Source of the DNA: Opitutaceae bacterium
GTDB taxonomy: Bacteria > Verrucomicrobiota > Verrucomicrobiia > Opitutales > Opitutaceae
Assembly (NCBI GenBank): GCA_017988885.1
Contig: JAGNQV010000009.1
Location: 1 to 32,935 of the forward strand
DNA: 32,935 nt
Direction: 5' to 3'
Below, one piece after another: positions 1 through 7,192 of the stretch. Within the stretch, counting starts at the first letter, position 1, and each line of letters opens with the position of its first letter. The position numbers were made by a program, and so were the translations under genes. The notes beneath the pieces are model-generated. The model saw nothing but the letters and a program-made list of their open reading frames with translations. It was not told where the DNA came from and did no database searches.

Positions 1-37
1 AAAAATAACCGCCGGAGTAGGCGCAGATTGGCCGTTC

Positions 38-637
38 ATGAAAAGCCCCGCAGTGGACGCTTACATCGCCAAGGCGGCGGAATTTGCCCGCCCGCTGCTG
101 CGGCATTTGCGCGCCCAAGTGCATGCGACCTGTCCGGAAGTGGAGGAGAGGCTCAAGTGGAGCATGCCGTTTTTCCTGTGGCAGGGGAATCTCTGCCACA
201 TGGCGGCCTTCAAGGCGCACTGCGCCTTTGGCTTTTGGCACAAGGACATGGCCAAGGCGCTGGGGCGCTCCGGCACCAGATCCGACGAAGCGATGGGCGC
301 GTTTGGGCGGATTGAAAAGCTTGCGGATTTGCCGACGGATGCAGAACTGCGGCGTTTGGTGAAAGCGGCGATGAAGCTGAATGCCTCCGGTGCACCGGCC
401 ATGACGCTGCGCCGAAAACGCCCCGAGTTACCGGTGCCGGTGGATTTGGCGAAGGCCCTGAAAGCAAACGCGGCCGCGGCGATCACGTTTCGGAATTTTG
501 CCCCCAGCCACCGGCGGGAATACATCACCTGGCTCACCGAGGCCAAGCGTCCGGAAACGCGGGCGAAGCGGCTGGCCGATACCTTGAAATGGCTCGCCGC
601 AGGCAAACCAAGAAATTGGAAATACTTAGATTGCTGA
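38..637 (+). CDS. YdeI/OmdA-family protein (DUF1801-like)
   Basis: This 199-residue protein looks like the YdeI family, whose N-terminal half is a DUF1801 fold and whose C-terminal half carries the OmdA-type tail. The N-terminal half shows the family-like stretch KWSMPFFLWQGNLCHMAAFK around residues 40-59. The C-terminal tail has the very typical run ITWLTEAKRPETRAKRL followed by a WLAAGKPRNWKY ending. It has no signal peptide or membrane segment and is probably cytosolic. Members have been linked to bacteriocin or peptide stress in enterobacteria, but their biochemical role is not settled, so I give no reaction. The ATG at 38 lacks a well-spaced ribosome binding site. It stands alone and converges with the Hsp70 gene on the other strand, the two stop regions overlapping by a few bases. 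Confidence 0.85.
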   Translation: MKSPAVDAYIAKAAEFARPLLRHLRAQVHATCPEVEERLKWSMPFFLWQGNLCHMAAFKAHCAFGFWHKDMAKALGRSGTRSDEAMGAFGRIEKLADLPTDAELRRLVKAAMKLNASGAPAMTLRRKRPELPVPVDLAKALKANAAAAITFRNFAPSHRREYITWLTEAKRPETRAKRLADTLKWLAAGKPRNWKYLDC

Positions 638-1921
638 GCCGGCGCGCCGGTGCAGATCAGGAAAGAAGAGCGGCGCGCTCAGGGCCAGGCCGTCGCCGAC
701 ACTGGTGAACTCGCCGCCATCACGGATTTTGTCCGCCCCGAAGCGGGCGATGAATTCACCGCGCAGGCTGCGGATGAGCGAGGTGCCCCCGGTCAGAAAG
801 ACAGTCTCAACGCTGGCGAGATTGATGCCGGCACGGGCGAGAAAGTCGTCGAGTTTGCCTGTGATCTGGGCGGTCAGGTCGGCGGAGTTGTGGTTGAACT
901 CGGCCAAAGAGAGCTCCTCGTTGAGCGGGATGCGCGGATGAGTGAAACGCAGCGGGGCGGTCGCGTGAGTCGTGAGGGCGATCTTGGCGCCCTCGATCAT
1001 CTGGAAGAGGGCGAAACCCTGGTTCTCCTTCACGAGAGCCTCCAGCCGCGTGAAGGCCACGGGGTCATTGGCAAGCCGGGCGAGTCGCCAGATGAGGTCG
1101 AGTTTGGTGGCGTTGCGCAGGAAAACAATCTGGTCCCACTGGCAGATCTGGCGGTGCAGCGTATCCGGCACTTCGAGCTGCTTGCCCCAGCTTTCATAGG
1201 TGGCGCCGCGGCCGAAACGCGGCGTGAGTTTGTGCCACATCGTGGCGGAGTCGTATTTGTTGCCCGCGACGGGCAGACCGCCGGTGGCAAGAATGTCGCC
1301 GGCGCGGTCAGTCAGACCCTGCCGGCGCGGGTCGAGTTGCACGACGGTGAAATCGGAGGTGCCGCCGCCGAAGTCACCGACGAGCACGCGTTCGGGGCGG
1401 GCAATGCGCGACTCATAGGCAAAGGCCGCGGCGATGGGCTCATATTGAAAATGGATTTCCTCGAAACCGGCGAGCTGGGCCGCGCGGTGGAGGCGATCCT
1501 GGGCGAGTTTGTCCTCCTCCGGATCGGTCGAGAATACGGCGGGTCGGCCCAGCACAACGCGCTTCACGTCCTGACCCGTGACGGCGTCGGCCTTGGCTTT
1601 CAGAAAACGCAGAAAGAAGGCGATGAGGTCTTCGAGAAGGAAGGGCTGGTTGTTGACGATGGTCTCGGTGAACGTGCGATTGGGCAGGATGGTCTTGATC
1701 GCTTGGAAAAACCGGCCGCGCATCTCGTCCTGCACGTAGCGCAGCTTGGCGGCGTCGCCGATGAGCGGGGGATCGCGGCGCAGCGTGTAAGGAAAATACA
1801 TGAACGATGATTCGACGCCGGCGATGCGCGGATCGCGCACGAGGGTGCGACGCTCCACGTCCCAAATCGTGACGGAGGAGTTGCTGGTGCCAAAATCGAT
1901 GCCGTAGATGAACGTGCTCAT
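626..1921 (-). CDS. Hsp70-family protein, short YegD-like
   Basis: This is a 431-residue Hsp70-fold ATPase. The three nucleotide-binding signatures of the actin/Hsp70 fold are visible: phosphate-1 YGIDFGTSNSS at residues 6-16, phosphate-2 VGDFGGGTSDF at 181-191, and the adenosine motif FLTGGTSLIRS at 375-385. The protein ends soon after the ATPase domain, so it lacks the peptide-binding domain of DnaK and resembles the YegD group (about 450 residues in E. coli), whose clients are unknown. I start it at the ATG of MSTFIYG because the reading frame upstream of that point is low-complexity, arginine- and proline-rich and unlike a protein. It lies on the same strand as htpG with vapBC in between, separated from vapC by about 210 bp. 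A cytosolic chaperone-like or signalling ATPase is the likeliest role. Confidence 0.9.
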   Translation of the reverse strand: MSTFIYGIDFGTSNSSVTIWDVERRTLVRDPRIAGVESSFMYFPYTLRRDPPLIGDAAKLRYVQDEMRGRFFQAIKTILPNRTFTETIVNNQPFLLEDLIAFFLRFLKAKADAVTGQDVKRVVLGRPAVFSTDPEEDKLAQDRLHRAAQLAGFEEIHFQYEPIAAAFAYESRIARPERVLVGDFGGGTSDFTVVQLDPRRQGLTDRAGDILATGGLPVAGNKYDSATMWHKLTPRFGRGATYESWGKQLEVPDTLHRQICQWDQIVFLRNATKLDLIWRLARLANDPVAFTRLEALVKENQGFALFQMIEGAKIALTTHATAPLRFTHPRIPLNEELSLAEFNHNSADLTAQITGKLDDFLARAGINLASVETVFLTGGTSLIRSLRGEFIARFGADKIRDGGEFTSVGDGLALSAPLFFPDLHRRAGSAI

Positions 1922-2132
1922 GGGAGGGGTGCGGGAAGCCGAAGACAAAAAGCCGCCACGGCCGCCGGGGCTCCGTGTCGGTCGAGGGAGAGGATGTGCG
2001 CACGGGGCGACGGCCAACGAACGGGCGCCTTCCCGGAAAAGAGGGGCGGCGAGGGCAACGCAACGCCGGCGATCTGACAAGAGGAATATCTGTTATCTCC
2101 TGTGCAGGGTGCGGCCTGGAGAAATATCTATA

Positions 2133-2525
2133 TCACTCCAGTCGGTCGGTGACTTTCAGGCCGGGGATGGATTGGAAATGTTTGTCGCGCGTGAGCACAG
2201 TGGCACCGACTTGGAGGGCGGTGGCGGCGATGAGGTGGTCTTGGGCTGGGATGGTCCGCCGTTGGCGGTCCATCGCCCCGGCGAGGTGCAGGGCGCGCTC
2301 CCAAATCACGTTCGTCGTGGGGAGGTAAATCATCACGCTGAAGCGATCATGGATGCGGCGCAGGAGTGCCGGGTCACGCAAGCCACGGCAGACCTCGAGC
2401 ATGATCATGCCGGACGTGGCGAATTCACAGGTGTCGGTGTGGCGTTCGAATAATTGAAACGGATCCACATCGGCCCGAAAGGCATCGATGTAGATGTTAC
2501 TGTCCGGCAGGATCAGTCTATCCAT
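2133..2525 (-). CDS. vapC: VapC-type PIN-domain toxin
   Basis: This 130-residue PIN-domain protein is the toxin of a type II toxin-antitoxin pair. Members are Mg2+-dependent endoribonucleases that cut tRNA or rRNA. The acidic metal-binding residues are all present: D8 in LPDSNIYID, E44 in MLEVCRG, D96 in PAQDHLIA, and D114 in LTRDKHF. The length is normal for VapC. The gene starts with ATG 8 bp inside the end of vapB (shared bases ATGGATAG), the usual arrangement for translational coupling in which the antitoxin is made first. Nothing suggests it is inactivated. The target RNA cannot be read from the sequence. Confidence 0.94.
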   Translation of the reverse strand: MDRLILPDSNIYIDAFRADVDPFQLFERHTDTCEFATSGMIMLEVCRGLRDPALLRRIHDRFSVMIYLPTTNVIWERALHLAGAMDRQRRTIPAQDHLIAATALQVGATVLTRDKHFQSIPGLKVTDRLE

Positions 2526-2766
2526 AATCGGCCTGATCTTCGGCGACGTTTAAACCGTGATTATCGAAGGCGAGAGACGCCGGGTCGAAAGCGGTTTTTA
2601 ATTCACCCGGGGCTAACCCCAAGCCGGCGCTGAACAACTCCTTCATCTTGTGCCGGCGTGCCATCTCTTTCAGGGCGATTTCGACGGCCTCAGTCTTGGT
2701 GCTGGCGCCGGTGATTTTCATCACTCGTTCCAACACCTCCTCGTCTATGTGCATCGTCATTTTCAT
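2518..2766 (-). CDS. vapB: VapB-type ribbon-helix-helix antitoxin
   Basis: This 82-residue antitoxin starts MKMTMHIDEEVLERVMKITG. The N-terminal strand followed by the helices KTEAVEIALKEMARRHKM is the ribbon-helix-helix (VapB/DUF2191) DNA-binding pattern. The C-terminal tail (residues 50-82) is acidic and probably unstructured, as expected for the part that plugs the VapC active site. A longer frame begins at 2829, but that ATG lies inside a palindrome and the added residues do not resemble the family, so I use ATG 2766. Two palindromes immediately upstream with the half-site GTATGGC are likely binding sites for VapB or the VapBC complex, which would give autorepression. Confidence 0.92.
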   Translation of the reverse strand: MKMTMHIDEEVLERVMKITGASTKTEAVEIALKEMARRHKMKELFSAGLGLAPGELKTAFDPASLAFDNHGLNVAEDQADYG

Positions 2767-2777
2767 AATGACTTCAC

Positions 2778-2799
2778 GGTATGGCTGTGTAGCCATACC
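2778..2799. promoter_or_regulatory. vapBC operator palindrome 1
   Basis: A perfect inverted repeat with 9-bp arms, GGTATGGCT and AGCCATACC, is separated by GTGT. It sits about 12 bp upstream of the vapB ATG, in the probable 5' leader. It shares the GTATGGC half-site with the second palindrome 33 bp away (centre to centre), close to three helical turns, so two antitoxin dimers could bind on one face of the DNA. Its role as an operator is inferred. Confidence 0.7.
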
Positions 2800-2805
2800 A
2801 TCAAT

Positions 2806-2832
2806 AAAAAAGTATGGCATATGAGCCATACT
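2806..2832 (-). terminator. htpG: htpG intrinsic terminator overlapping vapBC operator palindrome 2
   Basis: Bases 2811-2832 form an inverted repeat with 8-bp arms AGTATGGC and GCCATACT and a 6-base loop. Read on the minus strand it is followed directly by a run of six T, the layout of a rho-independent terminator, 24 bases after the htpG stop codon. The same arms contain the half-site of palindrome 1, so the element probably also serves as the second vapBC operator. The stem has only four G/C pairs, so termination may be partial. Confidence 0.6.
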
Positions 2833-2840
2833 GTTGTAAA
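2811..2840 (-). promoter_or_regulatory. possible vapBC promoter
   Basis: On the minus strand TTTACA (2840-2835) resembles a -35 hexamer and CATACT (2816-2811) a -10 hexamer, with an 18-bp spacer. The match is only moderate. If used, palindrome 2 would cover the spacer and the -10 element and palindrome 1 would lie just after the start of transcription, which suits repression by VapB. Confidence 0.35.
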
Positions 2841-2855
2841 TTGGTCTCTTAAGAT

Positions 2856-4697
2856 TTAGACGCTCTCGAGTAACTTGTTCAGGCGAGCGACCATAGCGGT
2901 CGCGTCATCGAGCAGGCCGGCGCTGATCAGGGCGTTGTCGAGGAGCTGTTCGGCGACGAGCTTGGCCTTTTCGGGCGAGGTGGATTGAAGTCCATGCAGG
3001 CGCTTCAACACGGCATGGCGCGGGTTGATCTCGAGGTTCACCTTCAGGGGTGACTCGGCCCCATCCTTCTTCATGGCCTTCATCATGCGGCGCATGTGGG
3101 GCGACATGAACTTGTCGGCGTTGATCGCGAGCACGGGCGAATCCACGAGACGATCGCTGGCCTTCACTTCGGCGACGCGTTCACCGAGGGTGTCCTTGAG
3201 CCATTGGGCGAGGTCTTTGACTTCGCTTTCGCTGAGGCCGCCCTCGGGTTGGGGTAAGTCCGAAAGTTTCACGTCGGCGTGATCGGCTCCGGTGAGTTTC
3301 TTGCCGTCGAATTCCCGGACGTTGCCCATCACGTATTCATCGACGGGCTCATAGCAGAAAAGCACCTCGAGGTTGCGGGCCTTGAAGCCTTCCAAGTAGG
3401 GGCCGCTCTCAATGGCGGCGCGATTCGGCCCGATGAGATAATAGATTTCCTTTTGCTCGCTCCCCATGCGCGTGACGTAGTCGGCGAGGGAAGTGGTCGT
3501 GGTTTTCTCGGTAAGGGAAGACTCGAAGCGCAGGAGCTTTACGAGCTGCTCTTTGTGCGTGAAATCCATCGCGGCGCCTTCTTTCAGGAAAATGCCAAAC
3601 TCGGCGTAAAATTCATTGTAGGCGTCGACGTGGTTCTTGGCCTCGTCCTCAAGGAACTTGAGCAAGCGCTTCGTGATGACCTTGTTCAACTTGTCGATGA
3701 GGGCCTTGTCCTGCATCGTCTCGCGCGAGATATTCAGTGGCAGATCCTCGCTGTCCACCACGCCCTTCAGAAAGCGCAGCCATTCGGGTAGCAGTTGCTT
3801 TGGCTTGGCATCGATGAGCACCTTGCGGCAGTAGAGCGCCACGCTGGGTTCGAGGCGGGAGAAACCGAGTTTTTCGGTGTTCTCCTTCGGGACGAAGAGC
3901 AGGGCGTTGATCGCAAGCGGGGCGTCGGCCGAGAAATGCAGCCGGAGGCGCGGCTCGTCGAAGGCGTGGGCCTGGAACTTGTAGAATTCGGTGTATTCCT
4001 CGTCCTTGATCTCCTTTTTACTGCGCAACCAGAGGGCCTGGACGGTGTTGACGTGCTTGCCGTTGAGGTTGATGGGAAATGAAACGAAGGCGCTGTAGCG
4101 CTCGAGGATTTCCTTCACCTTCCAGTCGGTGGCGAAATCGGCGGCGTCATCCTTGAGTTCGATGACGATCTTGGTGCCGCGGCTGAGATCGGCGGCCTCC
4201 TCGATCTCGTAGCTGCCGGAGCCATCGCTGGTCCAGACGTGGCCGGGCTCGTCCTTTTTCCACGCGTGGGAGTAAACCTTGACGGACTTGGCGACCATGA
4301 AGGCGGAGTAGAACCCGACGCCGAACTGGCCGATGAGATTGCTGTTCTTCGCGCCGCCTTCGCCGAGGGCCTTGAGGAAGGCCTTGGAGCCGGAATGGGC
4401 AATGGTGCCGAGGTTCTTGACGAGCTCGTCCCGCGTCATGCCGACGCCAAAGTCCTGGATGGTGATGGTCTTGGCCTTGTCGTCGGTGGTGACATTGATC
4501 TCGAGCTTGGCCGCATCGTCAAAGATCTCCTTCTCGGTCAGCTGCGTATGGCGCAGCTTTTCGAGCGCATCGGACGCATTGGAGACCAGCTCACGGACGA
4601 AGATTTCCTTCTCCGTGTAGAGGGAATGGATGACGATATCGAGCAGTTGCTTGATTTCGGCCTGGAACTCGAATTTTTGCGGAGTGGTGGTGGACAT
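2856..4697 (-). CDS. htpG: Molecular chaperone HtpG (Hsp90)
   Basis: This 613-residue protein is a full-length bacterial Hsp90, close to the 624 residues of E. coli HtpG. The GHKL ATPase domain at the N terminus has the catalytic glutamate E36 and metal-binding N40 in VRELVSNASDAL, the nucleotide aspartate D82 in QDFGVGMT, and the lid-hinge glycine motif GQFGVGFYSAF at about 123-133. The middle domain follows, with the FLKGVVDSEDLPLNISRE stretch and its conserved arginine, and the C-terminal dimerisation domain ends with the leucine-rich region near LDNALISAGLL. It acts in the cytosol in ATP-driven client folding with DnaK. It is probably transcribed alone from the TATAAT box upstream; a hairpin with T-run follows its stop codon. 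Confidence 0.98.
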   Translation of the reverse strand: MSTTTPQKFEFQAEIKQLLDIVIHSLYTEKEIFVRELVSNASDALEKLRHTQLTEKEIFDDAAKLEINVTTDDKAKTITIQDFGVGMTRDELVKNLGTIAHSGSKAFLKALGEGGAKNSNLIGQFGVGFYSAFMVAKSVKVYSHAWKKDEPGHVWTSDGSGSYEIEEAADLSRGTKIVIELKDDAADFATDWKVKEILERYSAFVSFPINLNGKHVNTVQALWLRSKKEIKDEEYTEFYKFQAHAFDEPRLRLHFSADAPLAINALLFVPKENTEKLGFSRLEPSVALYCRKVLIDAKPKQLLPEWLRFLKGVVDSEDLPLNISRETMQDKALIDKLNKVITKRLLKFLEDEAKNHVDAYNEFYAEFGIFLKEGAAMDFTHKEQLVKLLRFESSLTEKTTTTSLADYVTRMGSEQKEIYYLIGPNRAAIESGPYLEGFKARNLEVLFCYEPVDEYVMGNVREFDGKKLTGADHADVKLSDLPQPEGGLSESEVKDLAQWLKDTLGERVAEVKASDRLVDSPVLAINADKFMSPHMRRMMKAMKKDGAESPLKVNLEINPRHAVLKRLHGLQSTSPEKAKLVAEQLLDNALISAGLLDDATAMVARLNKLLESV

Positions 4698-4768
4698 GGA
4701 TAGAGGGCTGTCAGTAAAAGAGCCCTTGCGGCAAAATCAAGCGGGTGCAGACGATAATTCGCGTGAGC

Positions 4769-4774
4769 ATTATA
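4769..4774 (-). promoter_or_regulatory. htpG: candidate htpG -10 box
   Basis: A perfect TATAAT on the minus strand lies about 70 bp upstream of the htpG start codon. No good -35 hexamer stands at the usual 16-18 bp distance. I saw neither a CIRCE element nor a sigma-32-like CTTGAA/CCCCAT pair, so heat control is not evident from the DNA. Confidence 0.4.
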
Positions 4775-4838
4775 CGACAGGGCCGAGCAACCCCGCTGCG
4801 CTCCGTGAGCCTCGGCTGCGGCTGATTTCGACCCTGAC

Positions 4839-5219
4839 TCAGGGTTCAATCGGCCGGCTGATGCCGTCGAACATGACGGTGTTGGCCTTCAGTTCGTTGT
4901 CGTTGGTGAGGTCGAACTCCACGGCAAATTTCCCGCTGCGCCAGATGTAGTCGCGTTCCCGCCGGTCCCAGGTGGCGAAGGCGGCGTCGCCGCTCACTCG
5001 AATCTGCCGCCAGCCGGGCACGCGTTCTGCCTTGCGCACCTTGGCGGTGATATCCGACACGCGCTTGTATTCCTTGATCAGGTGGAGCTTGAGCTCATCC
5101 ACGGCCTCGGTGGTGGCCTGTTGCACGAGTTGCTCATCGGTTTTCACCGCCACAACGGCGTGAGCCGGCAGCAGGGCGATCAGGCCAAGGGCGGCGGCGA
5201 AGAGGGCGAAACGGTTCAT
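4839..5219 (-). CDS. Small exported protein of unknown function
   Basis: This 126-residue protein starts MNRFALFAAALGLIALLPAHA, a clear signal peptide with likely cleavage after the alanines near residue 21. The mature part is charged, with an early helical stretch (TTEAVDELKLHLIKEYKRV) followed by a strand-rich part containing WDRRERDYIWRSGKFAVEF. I do not recognise the family. An ATG six codons upstream is possible, but the chosen start gives a standard signal peptide. It follows the MetS-type gene by about 33 bp on the same strand and may be the last gene of the NSS transporter operon; a functional link is not shown. A short inverted repeat, CCCTGA/TCAGGG, overlaps its stop codon. Confidence 0.75.
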   Translation of the reverse strand: MNRFALFAAALGLIALLPAHAVVAVKTDEQLVQQATTEAVDELKLHLIKEYKRVSDITAKVRKAERVPGWRQIRVSGDAAFATWDRRERDYIWRSGKFAVEFDLTNDNELKANTVMFDGISRPIEP

Positions 5220-5252
5220 GATAGGCTTACTATGCACCGTTTAAGACCGGCT

Positions 5253-5408
5253 TCAACGCTGCCCGGTTTGTTCTTTCTCGATCGGCTCGACGTGGGCGAG
5301 CTTCGTGGGGTCCTTGGGGCCGCGCAGGACGCGGTGGATGCACCACGCGAACAGCACCGTCACAAAGCCAACCGACAGAATCATGTTAATCCAGCCTCCG
5401 GTAGTCAT
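5253..5408 (-). CDS. metS: MetS-type small subunit of the NSS transporter
   Basis: This short gene encodes 51 residues, beginning MTTGGWINMILSVGFVTVLF and ending with a hydrophilic tail (PKDPTKLAHVEPIEKEQTGQ). One membrane helix spans about residues 6-27. Length, single helix, basic residues after the helix and position directly after an NSS transporter match the methionine/alanine import small-subunit family described with MetP in corynebacteria. The start follows a strong ribosome binding site (GAGGAGA, 8-9 bases away) and lies only 12 bp after the stop of the transporter gene, so the two are co-transcribed. It probably sits in the inner membrane and is needed for full activity of the large subunit. 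Confidence 0.85.
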   Translation of the reverse strand: MTTGGWINMILSVGFVTVLFAWCIHRVLRGPKDPTKLAHVEPIEKEQTGQR

Positions 5409-5420
5409 GGTAAGGTCTCC

Positions 5421-7022
5421 TCAGGTTTCAGGGTTGGCTTCGCGGCGGTTCCAATTCCTGCCGGCGATGCGGACCAGGAAAAGGGAGAATAAGGTCATGA
5501 TCGCTATCCAGGCGATGCTCAGGCGGGCGGGCAGGCTGGGGTTGTCGCCGATCAGGTCATTGATGTAACCGGTGGGATTGAACTCAGCGTGACTGAACGA
5601 GTAGTTCCAACCGAAGACATTCTGCAGCAGGAAGAGGGTGAAAATAATCAACAAAAAGGCGGGGGTCACATATTTGATGATAAACTTGTAGATCCCCGGG
5701 ATGCGCATCTCGGCGCCCTCGTGGGCGATTTCCCACCCCCGTTTTATGCCCATGCCCCAGCCGAAGATGATCACGAGGATCGTGGCCTGGATGAAGAGCA
5801 TCACGGTGCCGACCCAGAAATCGATCGTGTCGAGCGCCTTCAGATCCTTGGAGAAATACCAGATGAAGAGGGTGCCGAGGGCGGTGACGAAACCGAGCAG
5901 CGCGACGGACTGCTTGCGGCTGATGTTCAGGCCTTCTTCGAGGAACGCGATGCCAGGCTGCAGCATCGAGAGCGAACTGGTGATGGCGGCGAGGAAGAGC
6001 AGGAGAAAAAAGATCGAGGCGAAGACCTGACCACCCGGCATGCGGGCGAAGACCTCGGGCAGCACGTTGAAGCCGAGGCCAAAGGTGCCCTGACCGACGA
6101 TGCCGGCGGAACCGAGAAAAATGAAAGCGGCGGGCACGGTGATGAGGCCGCCGAGACCGACCTCACAGAATTCGTTGGCGGCGGAGGCGGTCAGGCCGCT
6201 GAGCACCACGTCGTCCTTGCTGCGCAGATAGCTGGCATAGGTGATGATGACGCCGAAGCCGACGGACAGCGAAAAGAAGATCTGGCCGGCGGCGGCGAGC
6301 CAGAGCTGCGGGTTTTTCAGACCGGTGCCGATGTCGCCGGGATTCCAAAGGTAGCCGAGACCAGCGATGACGTTCTGGTCGGGTTTGGTGGGATCGGGCG
6401 TGCCGAGGGTGAGCACGCGGGCGAGCACGATGATGGCGATGAGGATCAGCAGGGGCATGCCCCATTTGCAGACGAACTCGATGCCCTTGGAGATGCCGCG
6501 ATAGATGAAAAAGAAATTAAGCACATAGACGATCAGCACGAAGATGCCGACGTCCCCGAGGCCGAAGCTGATCGCGACCCCATCCGAAGCGGCGCCGGTG
6601 AATTTGCCGAAGAACGCGCCATAATTCATGCCTGCCACACTGAGGCCGCCGGTGAGAGCGTTCATCGCATAGCCGAGGCACCACGCCTCGATATACACAT
6701 AATACATGTAGATGCAGACGGGCACGATGAAGCCGATGACGCCGAGGTATTTTGCGTAGGGCTTGGACAGCAGCACTTGGAAGATGCCCGAAGTGGAATG
6801 GTAACCGGCCCGACCGCCGAAGCGACCGAGGGTCCACTCGACCCAGCAGATCGGGATGCCGATCAGCAGCAGCGAGATGAAGTAGGCGATCATGAACGCG
6901 CCGCCTCCATATTGGGCCGCGAGACCGGGAAAGCGGAGGAAGTTACCCAGCCCCACCGCACTGCCGGCCACCGCCATGATTACACCGAGACGCGAGCTCC
7001 AAGCTTCTTGTGCTTTTGCCAT
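5421..7022 (-). CDS. Sodium-dependent NSS-family (SNF) transporter
   Basis: This 533-residue inner-membrane protein belongs to the neurotransmitter:sodium symporter family. The first helix has the sodium- and substrate-site signature AVAGSAVGLGNFLRFPGLAA (about residues 17-36), followed by GGGAFMIAYFISLLLIGIP. About twelve hydrophobic segments run to the C terminus, which is the form that pairs with a MetS-type small subunit. Bacterial relatives import amino acids such as methionine, alanine or tryptophan with Na+; the substrate here cannot be read. The start at 7022 matches the family N terminus (AWSSRLGVIMA). It heads a probable three-gene unit and is divergent from nhaC, whose product would help restore the Na+ gradient it uses. 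Confidence 0.95.
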   Translation of the reverse strand: MAKAQEAWSSRLGVIMAVAGSAVGLGNFLRFPGLAAQYGGGAFMIAYFISLLLIGIPICWVEWTLGRFGGRAGYHSTSGIFQVLLSKPYAKYLGVIGFIVPVCIYMYYVYIEAWCLGYAMNALTGGLSVAGMNYGAFFGKFTGAASDGVAISFGLGDVGIFVLIVYVLNFFFIYRGISKGIEFVCKWGMPLLILIAIIVLARVLTLGTPDPTKPDQNVIAGLGYLWNPGDIGTGLKNPQLWLAAAGQIFFSLSVGFGVIITYASYLRSKDDVVLSGLTASAANEFCEVGLGGLITVPAAFIFLGSAGIVGQGTFGLGFNVLPEVFARMPGGQVFASIFFLLLFLAAITSSLSMLQPGIAFLEEGLNISRKQSVALLGFVTALGTLFIWYFSKDLKALDTIDFWVGTVMLFIQATILVIIFGWGMGIKRGWEIAHEGAEMRIPGIYKFIIKYVTPAFLLIIFTLFLLQNVFGWNYSFSHAEFNPTGYINDLIGDNPSLPARLSIAWIAIMTLFSLFLVRIAGRNWNRREANPET

Positions 7023-7057
7023 GGGCCGCGATGAAGAGGCTTCGGTGGGGCCCGAGC

Positions 7058-7078
7058 AAATACCAAGTTAAGGTATTT
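7058..7078. promoter_or_regulatory. Inverted repeat in the NSS/nhaC divergent region
   Basis: A perfect inverted repeat with 7-bp arms, AAATACC and GGTATTT, is separated by AAGTTAA. It lies 36 bp upstream of the NSS transporter start and about 115 bp upstream of nhaC, inside the 170-bp divergent promoter region. Symmetry and AT-richness suggest a regulator-binding site. No specific regulator is recognised. Confidence 0.4.
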
Positions 7079-7192
7079 TTGGCGCGCCCGTCGGTGGCGT
7101 GTGCGGGTAGTAGTGATCGGCGTGCCGGTCGATTTGGATTTGCCAAGGGCGGAGGCCTTCGTTGGTTTTGGTCCCGTCTCCCGCTTTTTCGC

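Noticed and set aside
2116..2141. Inverted repeat CTGGAG/CTCCAG at the end of vapC
   Set aside because: The 6-bp arms around an AT-rich loop have no T-run after them on the minus strand, so a terminator call is not supported.
2650..2859. 69-codon plus-strand frame over vapB
   Set aside because: It is antisense to the antitoxin, and its end runs through the operator palindromes and the htpG end; it has no family resemblance.
5589..7034. 481-codon open frame opposite the NSS transporter
   Set aside because: The product is an acidic, glutamate-, aspartate- and glycine-rich string with no family resemblance, while the other strand encodes a clear membrane protein. Long antisense frames are expected in GC-rich DNA.
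7010..7192. N-terminal extension of nhaC
   Set aside because: The extra 61 residues are Arg/Gly/Trp-rich, overlap the divergent promoter and the start of the NSS gene, and are not present in the family.
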